From contig CM071590.1 of assembly GCA_036429605.1 (NCBI GenBank), positions 6,138,001 to 6,202,000 on the forward strand: DNA of 64,000 bases, written 5' to 3'. The translations under genes and the position numbers were made by a program. Position 1 is the stretch's first letter. Each line of letters opens with the position of its first letter. Source of the DNA: Cladobotryum mycophilum. Lineage: Eukaryota; Ascomycota; Sordariomycetes; Hypocreales; Hypocreaceae. The notes under the pieces were generated by a model. The model saw only the letters and a list, made by a program, of their open reading frames with translations, did no database searches and was not told the origin of the DNA. Positions 11,201 through 22,700 of the stretch are shown here, one piece after another.

Positions 11201-14200
11201 TCCACTTGGACTTTTCCATGCAGAACGGCACACATGTTTCCACTTGAACGCCCAGTTGAATGAGACGGATGGCAAATTTGGTTGTTAGGCGATCTAATTC
11301 TTGATATGTAAAACAGCCATCCGATGAATAGACTGCTTCATGGTTCGGAAGCCGCTCGGCCTGTCGAGAAATAAGATGATGGAGACATTCATCAATAGGT
11401 TCAAGTGAGTCTTTGTTCCAACGAATGGCCTGTTGTAAATCCCAGGGACCTGCAACCGATACTGCCCCCACGAGCCTGTTCTCCGCAACAAGAAGCTGCT
11501 CGGCTATGTGTTGAAAATGCTGGCATAGGACTCTGGCGCGGAAATCTGAAACAGAATCCGTATGATAAGTGATGTCAACCTTGACCTGATCATCTAAGAG
11601 GTATGCCTGTATAACTAGTGGGTAATGGATCTCCTCTTCAGGATACTCGTCAGACTTCTCGAGAGTCATTATTAGATCAAATGAAGAAACTTGTGCTGAG
11701 AGTTGGTGGTTTGGCTGCACAACAAACAGACTTGTGAAGTCACAGGCAGCCTTGGCTTCAGCTCCGAGCTTTGAGATGTTCTGAAGACCAAGCTGTTCGT
11801 GCGCCGCCATGGCTGAAGCCTGATGTTGTGTTTCTTGCAAAAAGGCAGAAATGGACTTTTGCTGGTCGATTCGGACTCGAACAGGCACAGTAGCGGCAAC
11901 CAACCCAGATACTGACTCCACGCCTTCTATGGGTGCATTTCGTCCTGAAACTGTGGTCCCGAAACATACGTCTTCTGTATCACAGTAGCGCGCCAGTAGG
12001 AGAGCCCAAGCAGCCCGTAGAATTGTCGCCTTGGTAATTGGGGTGGTTTTGGAGTGAGCAAGCTGCATGGTCTGGCTGAAGCTGCGCGTCGTGCCGATCC
12101 TAGGCCTTGACAGACGTGTACCCCGACTAATCTCTGGAAATGTAGCACGTTTCGCACCCTGAAGCTGCGAGGCCCAATACTTGTTAGCAGCTTCATAATC
12201 AAGACTTCTCGTATACTTGACGAAGCTAGATGGTGTATAAATGATGGGGCACTGAGTCTGTCGATACGCGGAGGCCAGGGTATTGAGAATGAGAGACAGA
12301 GCCCAGCCGTCAAAAATCGCATGGTGAACGGCCCACGCAAAATATGCTTCACCTCCCTCTTCATTGACAATGGCGTATCGGCAAAGACGTGTGCCGTAGG
12401 TCATCTGGCAATTCTGAGACTGGCGTCTATATGTTTGGAGGTCGAGTCCCTCTGTAGAGTCCCACGAAGCATCATCCCTGATGACAAGTTGAACCGGCGT
12501 GTTCTCAACCAGAACAATTCTGGTACGAAGATTGCAGCAAATATGCAGTGTGTATTCCCAGGCTTCTCGAAATCGCCAAATGTCGATATTGGAGGGTAGA
12601 CGATACGTCTGTCTAGTTATATAATAACCGGGTTGTTTCACCGAGAGTGCCATAAGTCCCTCTTGTAGGGGTACACGGGTATGCATCTTCAATGAATGCA
12701 TCCTCTGGCAGCCCATAGTCAGCTCTCGCGGAGTGCATCATCAAAGAGGTCTTGGCAGTCTCTTCTAGAAGATCAAAAGGTTCAGCCTCTGCTATCGTTT
12801 TGCCCTCCAATTTTGTCTCAACCGATTTCAGAGCCAGTGCAGATAGTTCCGGCTCGTCAAAAATGTCCTTGACTGTGAATCGAAAACCAGAGCAACGGGC
12901 CGCTGCAACAAGTTTTATGGCAGAGATTGAGTCACCTCCAAGTTTGAGAAAATTGGCATGCCGGCTAATTGCCTCTGTGGGTATAGACAGAGCCTCGCTC
13001 CAGAGCTTCTGTATCTTCCGTTCCATCGGTGTCTGAGGAGCCTCTTTTCCGTTGCTACTCAGGGAATATTGATGCAAATCTTCCTGTGGTAAGAGGGCTG
13101 TTTGCTCTTTCAATGTCCTCCGGTCAAGTTTCGTTGACGTGATGGAAGGAAAATAACCGCAGGGGATGTAGTATGTTGGGATCATGTATCCCGGCAATGT
13201 GGCAGCCAACTCACGCAGAACATGTTCGAGCTGAGTCTTGAGATTGTCGTCTATCTTCAAGAAAAGGTCGCCATTTTTGGCTTTGTTCCCATTTCCAAGA
13301 TGCATTTCATTGCCGAAACTGAAATAGGCAACAAGATTAGAACCAGCATTGGTTTCGAGTACATCTACCGCAAGCTGGCGGATGCCATGGAAGGCAAGCC
13401 ACATGCAATGTTCCACCTCTCCAAGCTCAACTCGCAAACCTCGTATCTTGACTTGAGTGTCTTTGCGCGTTGAAAACTCAATTGTCCCATCGGGTCTATA
13501 GTACCCCAAATCACCAGATTTAAAGAATCGGCTCCAATGCTTCGATGAACGGCGGGGTGCCCACTCTGGCAGGCTTGTGATGATTGCACGCTTCGTTTTT
13601 TCCGGGTCTGCAAGATACTCTCGTAGAATCGTAGGTCCTTGGATCATAATTTCGCCCATTGTTCCTATCGGGGCCAAACGATGAGGATCCTCGGGATCAA
13701 CTATCCAGCAATGCCCACCCACCGGCCGTCCAATTGTTAGGGGCGACTCGTCTGCAGATTTCCATTCATGTAATGTGCTGAAGACACAGGTTTCCGCGGG
13801 GCCCCAGCCGTTTATCAACCTGACTTTGCCGACCCAAGTCCGAAAGACATCGTGTGGAATAGCTTCACCACAGAGTAGAAGCAGCTTTAGACTTGGCACA
13901 TCTTGTGGCGTGATTGTTCGCACAAATGAAGGCGTTAGAAATGCCCAAGTGACGTTCATGTCGCGAATGAATCCCTCTAGACCGTTCATCCTGGTGTGTC
14001 CAGACGGCACACAAAGACAGGCGCCAGTAATTAGAGGAGCATAGATCTCGCCAATCGAAAGGTCAAAAACGTAGGCTGCAAATTGCAATATTCTGACATC
14101 GGGCGTTATTCCCAGTCTTTTTGCAATCGCTGACTGGCTTGTGCAAACCGACAAATGTTCCATCACCAATCCCTTTGGGGTGCCTGTGCTTCCAGACGTA

Positions 14201-14952
14201 AAGAGAACATATGCAGCAGAACTAGACAACATCTCATTCTCTAGTATCGCTGAGCTGACTCCATTTCCGATGAGTAGCTGGTCCAACGCCGAGCACACTT
14301 CCACAACGGTGCCCACCAAACCAGCGCAAACTTGTGCATGTGTCACCGATGACAGCGCCAATGCTGCACGGGTCTGGGCAACAACTTGTTTCAAGCGCTG
14401 CTCCGGATGGGAGGGATCAAGGGGAACCCAAGCAGCCCCGGCTTTATTGATGGCTAAGATGGCAACAAAGAACCAAGCCGAATGCTCAAAGCACACATGC
14501 ACCAAGTCGTTGGCTTTGACGTTGTATTCCCCGATAAGATGATGGGCAAGGCGATTAGAAGCCTCGCTGAGCTCGCGATATGTAAATTCTCTATCCCATG
14601 CATGGATTGCGGGTGCGTCAGGATTTCTCGTAGCCTGATTCTCAATCAACTGATGAACACAGGAATCAACGACCTCCGTTACTTCAGCATTGAATTGCAG
14701 CGAGCGTTCGAGATCTAGATCGCTCGTTGTTGACTCCGAATCGTAATCGGAGCTATCCGTCAGTGCTGAGACTGAAACGGTAGGTGTGACTTTGTGAAGC
14801 TGTGAAGCCCAGACAATTGGCGGCACACAAGTCAATTCTTGGTAGGCTTTATCGGATTGGTCACTGCTCGTTTGTTTGGATTGATGTGATTCTATCATAG
14901 AACACGGTTGTGCTGTGAGAGGGTCCTCGCTGAGATAAAGAACGTCTGTCAT
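8289..14952 (-). CDS. Two-module NRPS, A-T-C-A-T-R (one frame slip)
   Basis: A nonribosomal peptide synthetase of about 2,221 residues if one break is ignored. Order: A1 (about 95-600, with TSGSTGTPKG), T1 (LGGDS near 690), C (HHAIFDG), A2 (TSGSTGKPKG), T2 (LGGDS) and a C-terminal thioester reductase with GATGFLG and YCQTK. It should join two amino acids and release the dipeptide by NAD(P)H reduction as an aldehyde or alcohol. There is no starter C domain, so chain initiation by an acyl group is not expected. Read by eye against the gramicidin A-domain pocket, A1 begins D-L-G and A2 begins D-A-T; neither gives a confident substrate. There is no N-methyltransferase insert in A2, unlike peramine synthetase, which otherwise has a similar order. 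The frame is lost once at 12668-12671, at the first C-domain motif. It starts at ATG 14952. No intron is needed. Confidence 0.93.
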
Positions 14953-16516
14953 TATGATACTAATATTTTTCGTTCTTTTTGTATGTTGACGTTATATATG
15001 ACAATTTTGTTCGACATTCATGGACGAGGAGTGAACCAGGAGATCTAATATACAATTCATGGAAACTTCAGCTGTTATACATTCCCAGGCGACGCATAGA
15101 CTTTGCTCTCGGTTGCTTCCCAATAAAGCAGCTCAGTGGAATCAACGTCCATCGAATGCGACAACGAGCCCGAGTGCAGTTCTCGGGCTAGGTACTTGGC
15201 GCCCAGGTTCTAAACAGGAGTGTGTTATGGCTTGATGATTCCTGCTGGCGAGCAAGGCGGCAAGCGAAATGAGCCAATGCCGAGAATTCCACGAAGACAA
15301 CCAACAACCAACTCTGCTAAAAAGTTCACCAGCCACTGCAGACAGGGGTGCAAACGTGTTGGTCGTGTTGGTCACATATCCATTTTGCTCGGAGACGGCG
15401 GAGATACCGCTCATATCATTCGTCTACCCATACTTTCTGAGAAAATAATGTGCTCCCTTCATTTACGTGTGCAAGTTACCTTGAGGTCCTATCCACGCCT
15501 TTCTTCTTCTTCTTCTTCTAGCTAGATGCTTGAACAGGATCCGTAAAGGTTACATGATCAGCGTCCATTATTCCTCATACCCCTCAAGATGGTAATTAAG
15601 ATATCGATGCTGCTATGGGCGCAGATACAGAGTGTTACATTGAGAAATGTGACACAACCCATCTTGAATCCTCGTGATGAGACATGGCCAAATGAGTGGC
15701 AGGGAAAAAACACGCCATCAGGACACAGCATAGCGCGGCAATCATAGCAGCCCAAGGTTTGGAAATCGCAATCACACAAGAAGTAGGTCCGAAGGAATTC
15801 TTCGAGCATACCATATCACATTCCAGTGTCCATAGCCCTCATCCACATGTCAGTCAGAGATCAAGTCTCGTTCTGTAATTGATGTACGAAGTAGACTACG
15901 AAGTAATAATAGGCACTACAACTAAACTGTGGCGTCCGGGAGAGCCTCTTGAGCCGTTTACCCGCCTCATCTCGGGACTGTCCGATCGACCATCCAAAAG
16001 GAGTTAAACCTCCTAAAAACGATATAACGGCGCCATCAGTTGCAGTACGCACAGGCCGTCCAGGAAGCGCTTTGACTCTTCAGATGGAATAGGAAGGATT
16101 GTGTAGAAGTGGAAATGCGTGCCATGCCAAGTCTCTCATACCAGTATAGCGCAGTTGGCGATGCCATCACATGTGGCATAGCTCAAACCACCGAACACGG
16201 CCGAGTGGGAGAAGATGCAGAGAAATTCTCAATTCTCGGTCACTCCTCCCACCTGTTTCGCTCCCAACACTTTTAGATCATTCTGATGTGTAAAACGCGA
16301 GCCAAAGGGTATGTTCTTGGATCAAGGGGAGATTCTCGAGGCGGCATTTGCAATTTGTTCGATGTAAATCTGCCCTCCAACTCTCACGGACACCTACCCT
16401 AGATCAACTTGCATCATTTCGGCGCGGACACATCAAAACTCTACACATGGACAGGGAACAGCGCATGGCTAGGAATTCAGGGGTGATTCTATATGAATGT
16501 GCGACGCGACGCGTGC
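14953..16516. other. NRPS upstream region, no gene seen
   Basis: About 1.56 kb between the NRPS start (read leftward) and the end of the HET relic. It must hold the NRPS promoter. No conserved reading frame or RNA gene was recognised. Confidence 0.4.
15500..15519. repeat. TTC microsatellite
   Basis: About six to seven TTC units in the intergenic region upstream of the NRPS. Simple-sequence repeat with no visible function. Confidence 0.7.
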
Positions 16517-18471
16517 CTAATTACAGAGAGGCCTTGTCTGCTGAGCATATAACCGAAAATGATCGAAAAAGGGCTCTGAACTGTGGACTGAAACAATGCC
16601 TATACCCAGTCGGCGGTAGTATTGACCGTCTTCAAGATGAAGAAGCAGTAGTCCACACTGATCACCCATACTCACCCCAAAATTTGCTTGAGCCATAGGG
16701 ACACAGATAACATAAGTTGCGTTCGTGGTAAGTTTATCCAGCAAAAGTCTTGCGTTTACCAAGGTCCCGTCTGGGTAGAAAAGCTTTGGCGTTGGTTTAT
16801 CCGATGTCTCAATCAGTCGTAAGGTTATGGCGGGAGCCTCGATCTCAAGCAAAGAATTGTTTATCAACTCCGTGCCGCCGGATATTTTCAGTCCGACTTC
16901 GGGATATGGTGTAAGGGGTCCTGGCCAGCAAACTGGCCACACGCTTAGCCAGGACCATGATGGGAACATGCCTTCAGGGGCTGCGTCGGGAGTAGATGCC
17001 ACGATACAGGTCGTCAGGCCAATTTTCAAGGCATCCCGGTGCCAAAGTAGTTCGCGGTAAAGGCTTTCCCTCGCATGTCCTCCGTTGTCTATACCCATGC
17101 CGATGACTCTGTTGAACATCTTTGCAGCTCCTGTTATGGCACGAATTCTGTCAATTGGGTGGGAAAATGATCGTGCCGAGTAGCATTCTCGAATCATTCC
17201 CCAATCCCTAACTCGCGTATCTGCATTTGCAAACCATTTTGTATCAGGATTCTCCACTGTCTTTTGCTCCAACAACCGAAACCAAGATTTAAAAGAGTAG
17301 GGGTTTCGTTGGCTGCTGATGTGTCGACAGCCAGTCTCTTTCAGTTGACCTGTTGGTCCCCAACGACCACATGAGAATGACAAACGCCTGTGTCCAAATT
17401 CCAGAATCCGTATGGATATGGCCTGCTCCTGAAAGGTCCAGCCCCGCCAGATGTACGATGTGTTGTCAGCCGACTCATTGTCTGTTGTGCGATACTCCCC
17501 AAGGACTTCAGGGTCCCAGAAGCCAAGATTCAGCTCATTGTGTACCATCATCTCTGTGTATGTATCGTTATACATATTTCGAGGCACCGATATGCCGGGG
17601 ATGCCACTGTCGGACGAAGTACTACCACGTGCAGCGAGGGTCAGGGCGGCTAGACCATATATACGGTCCATCTGAGCCAGCTGCAGGGCGAGATCATCGG
17701 GAGAGTCTTGTACGATGCAAAGCGCATCAACCCAGAGGAATCGGTATCGCGCGATGACTATAGCATCCCGTATCGTATTTGGTAACCGATGAGTGGCATT
17801 TGGGTCATCTGTGAGGTTTTTCTTGAAGAGGCTGAGAGTTTGAGATGTAGTTCAAAGTTGGTAGTCGTTGCCACAGACATAACTTAAAGCCACATAATTT
17901 ATCGATATGCCGACAACCTCCTCAAGTTCAACTAGCCGTGCTAGTCGTATGTCGATAAATCTTGTCGATTGATGGAGCAGAGCAGTTGGAGCTAGAGACC
18001 TAACTAGCTGACACTCCTAGTGCTCTTCTCGACATTTTTGCAACCACTTGCTGGCCAAGGCAAGGTTTGCCCAGGTGGAAAATGCTCCACACATCTGATT
18101 TCCCTCTACACATCTCTCAAACACGGATTGGCCTGTATGACTCATGTCACGGAGGTAAAGCTTGCAGGACATTTGACGGCCATTCCAAGTATCGGTGATA
18201 GATGTCTCCACCACGCCCCGTAAAGATGTTCTACTCCCACAACTTCAACCTCAATAGCCCGCATCGGTATGGATTTCAAACCGCTTGTGGCGAGTGGATA
18301 TACGTAGTCAATTTCTTCATGGTAAACGAGAAGGTCTCGGAAGAACGCACATAAGTTGCAGGCATCTCTACCAAACGTAGGCGCAGCGTCGAATCGGAAG
18401 GAATTCCCTGCTTGGGCGTCAGGCCAGAATATCGACGAGCACGATGCGCAAAGCCTTTGCGATAACGCCAT
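16517..18471 (-). pseudogene. Heterokaryon-incompatibility (HET) domain gene, decayed
   Basis: HET-domain proteins trigger cell death when incompatible hyphae fuse. The N-terminal part (from ATG 18471) has a CxxC...C-x2-C region typical of HET leaders. The HET core follows: a YVALSY block near 17.9 kb, then RYRFLWVDALCIVQD near 17.7 kb, then GWTFQEQ near 17.4 kb. The remaining roughly 300 residues are open to the stop at 16517. The gene is broken three times: a frame slip at a C4/G4 run (18216-18219), an in-frame TAG at 18017-18019 and an in-frame TGA at 17852-17854. Frame and homology continue straight through both stops, and no intron of normal length would remove them. The YVALSYVWG motif also has Cys where Trp is usual. 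HET genes are often variable and decayed; this one has no obvious part in the neighbouring biosynthesis. Confidence 0.85.
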
Positions 18472-19733
18472 CTAGAAAGAGTGATTGTATAAGGGGATAG
18501 GTGCAATGTATTGAGTAGGTTGATGGGGTTGGGAAATCTGTGGATATCCTAATCTGCTGGTTTGGGGTGAGTCGGCCTCCCGCATCGTTCACATCAGCCC
18601 TCCATTGTAAATACACGTCACTATTGCACGATTTTAACAGATATAAAATACTGTCAAATTTCTTTCCATATAAAATCTCATAAACTTTCTATTGTCGCAT
18701 CTTATAGGGTGACAGAAAAAGAATTGTCCCCAGGTCCCAACGCACGTCGGAGCAATGCGCGAGCGATTGGTATTTTGACACCTACAAATATAGAGAGAGC
18801 GGTGGATGAATATCTGAGTGACTCACAACGGTTCGCCCACCGAGTCAATTAAATACTCGGATCCGTGCTATATCCCAAGACGGGATTGACCTTGATCCTG
18901 TCGGAAGATAGCTTGCCCTCTGCTATTTAAATTATGAGCCAGCTTGCGTTGGAACCCTGTCGTCGAAGAACAGCACAAGTCCCACCCCGTGAAGGCAATA
19001 CTGGACCTTTGGTGCATTGATGTTGAGTGCTGTTGAGTGACGACAGGAAAGACTTATCGCTATACAGTATTGAGCTACGCTTGGGGTAAGAAGAATGACG
19101 AAATAAATATTAGCTATATCAGTACGCAGATGCAGATGTATGCTGGGCGAGCGGCTATCGAGTTTATTATTGTCTAGTGTTCACGCCGTAAAATGCAGGT
19201 TTCATATGACATAAGATGCATAGGGCAAGGGGCAAGCTGTCACAACGTTAGGGTTGTATTATTGATACCCAAGGCGGAAAGTTGAGGTCATGGTGATGAT
19301 ATTGCATTGCGAGCGGAAGACTAATACTGCCATGTGGCCAATAGACCTGGAGGCATGGCGCGGAGTCCCGCTCTCAAGCTTGCCGGCTCAGCAGGGCAGG
19401 GTGTAGGAAAAAGAAAGGAAAACAAGGACATTGTAGTGTTGCCCCACGGAGTTCAAAAAAAGTGGGCTATTCTTGAAACATTTATATGGATTTCAGTCTG
19501 TGCTCCTTGTCCTAATATGCGGTCCTTAAGGGATGTCATAATCACAGTCGCTATGCTACATGTCTCAGCCAAGTCACCTGAACCCAAACATGAGTACCCT
19601 CCAGTGGTACGGCCCCATATGTAGTCAACAGTGTATATATCCTGCATGACTCTGGAATGAATGGCGCAGAATTAACCAACACTCTTGTTTGTGAAAACCC
19701 ATTGGAACAATCTACTGTCGTCTTATCGCCATC
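18472..19733. promoter_or_regulatory. Region upstream of HR-PKS; no gene seen
   Basis: A 1.26 kb gap between the divergent HET relic and the HR-PKS, so it should contain the HR-PKS promoter. No long frame and no clear transcription-factor site stands out. Confidence 0.4.
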
Positions 19734-22700
19734 ATGACTATCAATGAGTCTGCTGCTGCAGCACACAAGTCGGTTGGTGACTATGCGCCAATGCCATCTA
19801 CTATCAAGGTAAGCTGATCTATGTATTTGGCGGCGAGGGTAAATTCTAACCACCTGATTTCTAGCCAACCCCTGGATATCCGGATGAGATCAAGAAGCCG
19901 GCTATTCCATGTCCAATCGCAATCTGTTCCATGGCGTTTCGCCTGCCAGGCGGCATCACAACTGAAGCCGCCTTGTGGGATGTCTTGGCCAATGGCAAAG
20001 ATCTTCGGGTGCCAATACCCACCTCCCGCTTCAGCCAGAGTGGTTTTGATGACAGATTGGGTGACTACAAGGGCATGAACATAACGCATGGATACTTCCT
20101 TGACAATGACCTATCCGGCCTGGACCTGTCCATCTTCCCCTCAATCATGCCTGGTGAAGCTAGCCACTTGGATCCCCAGCTCCGACAACTCATAGAGGTA
20201 ACCCGAGAATGTCTGGAGAGCGCCGGGGAAACTGATTACCGCGGGAAGCGCATTGCCTGTTATATCGGCGGCTTTAGTGAGGAATGGGCAACATTGGCTA
20301 AATTAGAGGTCCAAGATACCACGATGTACGGGGTATCGGGTATCATGGACCTCTTCTTAGCAAACAGGCTATCTCACACGTTTGATTTTAAAGGTCCCAG
20401 GTATTTACTTGTTGCTTGAATTCCCATCCTCAATGCACCAGAGTCACTAACATGACTTGTAGCATGGTCATCAAAACGGGCTGTTCTGCCTCTGCAGTAG
20501 CCCTGTATGAGGCCTGCCGTTGTATTCAGATGGGAGACAGTGACGCAGCCATTGTTGGCGGAGTCAATCTTCTTAATGGCCCGGTGTTCTACGCCGCTTT
20601 AGGTTCTGGGGCTGGTGTCTTATCCGCGGATGGCTCATCCAAGTCGTTTGATGCCTCTGCCGACGGCTACGGTAGAGGTGAAGCGGTTAATGTGGTGTTT
20701 TTAAAGAAGCTGGAAGATGCTATTCGCGATAATAACCCTATACAAGCTATTATTCGGAATATTGGCTCCAATAGCGACGGAGCTGGGGGTGGTGTATTTG
20801 CACCAGACACTGAGTCACAAGAAGCTTTGATTCGTCATGTCTATCAGACAGCAGGGTTAAACCCAGCCGACACACGATATGTAGAGGTACAATATCACTT
20901 TGTTTTTTCTCATAATTGTTACGGAGACTGACTTCATCGTAGTGTCATGCAACCGGAACTCTCAGTGGTGATCCTGCTGAGGCGACAGCCGTTGGAAGAG
21001 TTTTTGGCGAAAATGGGGTTTACATTGGCTCAGTATTCCTCTCTACCTTGTGGTCTAACTGTGCATCTAACTGTCTTGCCTAGGTGAAACCCAATGTTGG
21101 ACACTCTGAAGCCGCTTCCGGTCTAACCAGTCTTATCAAAGCCGTTTTGTGTCTGCAACACCGCACTATTGCACCAAATATCAAGTTCAACACACCGAAT
21201 AAAGAGAGTGAGTCAATAAAACTGGCTTCAAAAAGATGGATATGAGCTCTAATGAAATCCGCCTCAAGTACCTTTCGAAGAGTATCGTCTCACTGTTCCC
21301 ACAGCGCCTGTTCCATGGCCTGATAACGAAAACCTCCGAATTAGTGTCAATTCCTTTGGCATTGGCGGTTCCAACGTGCACGTAAGTTCATTGGTGATAA
21401 TCGGACGTGGTAGTTATCTGATTCCCGTTTAGGTCATTCTGGAGGCATATCAAAACGACGCAGTCAACGTCAACAAGGAGCAAACTTCAAGTAACCCACA
21501 GTTATTACTCTTCTCTGCCAGCTCTCCCACTGCTGTATCTAAGGTAGCCGCGAGCATGCTTCAGTATTACTCAACACACCCTCACTGCTTGTCCAACTTA
21601 GCCTACACGCTTGCTTTCAGGCGTGAATGGTTACAAACCCGTTCCTTTGCGGTTGTTTCGCAGAAGAAGGGAATAGAGGCAAACGTATCGCCTCCCATGA
21701 AAAGGCCAGACAGAATGCCCCATATTGTGATGGTCTTCACAGGACAGGGTGCCCAATGGCCAATGATGGGCAAGCAACTTCTGTCATCAGAAGCCTTCCG
21801 GCAGGATTTGGCTGAGCTGGATGCCATTCTCCAACAGTGCGTCAATCCACCTGGGTGGTCCATTATCGACGAATTGTCCAAGTCGGCAGAAATAAGTCGT
21901 GTTTATGGGTCTGAAATATCACAGCCTCTTTGTACGGCTATCCAAGTTGGTCTTGTCAATGCCCTGAGGCGCGCCCGCATATCCCCTCATGCTGTTGTTG
22001 GCCATTCTAGCGGCGAGATTGCTGCTGCGTATGCTGCAGGTGCCATCACGAAAAAGGAAGCTATTGTTCTCGCATACTATCGTGGACTCGTTTCATCATC
22101 TCTTCCTGAGAAGCCCGGAGGGATGGCCGCCATAGCTTTGGGCGCTGGTGCGACGTCCAAGTTTCTCACCAGGGATTGTGGTGTGGTGGTAGCAGCTGAG
22201 AATAGTCCTTTGTCCACGACTATATCTGGCAACTTGGATGCTCTCAGACAGGTAGTTGCGAGAGTCAATCAGGAGCAACCCGGTGTCATGATTCGAGAAC
22301 TCAAAGTTAATATGGCATATCACTCGCATCATATGGAGCCACTCGCCGTCACCTATGAACAACGCCTGCTGTCTGAGACCGGCTTGAACTATCAGAAGCC
22401 ATCATGCACACTGTATTCAACGGTGACGGGGAATAAATTCGAACAGCCGCTTGATCCCACCTACTGGGTGGATAACCTGCTGTCCAAGGTTAAATTCTCC
22501 GAAGCCATTCAAAAATTGCTTTCTGAACGAGCCAATGGCAACCTACTCTTTGTCGAAGTCGGTCCCCATTCACAATTATCTGGTCCGCTACGACAGATTT
22601 GTGCCCACAAAGATGCGCCATTCCAATATGTGCCAACTTTAGTTCGCGGCGAAGACTGTGCAGTGTCCCTGTTAGCGACCTTTGGGAAATTATTCCAGTA

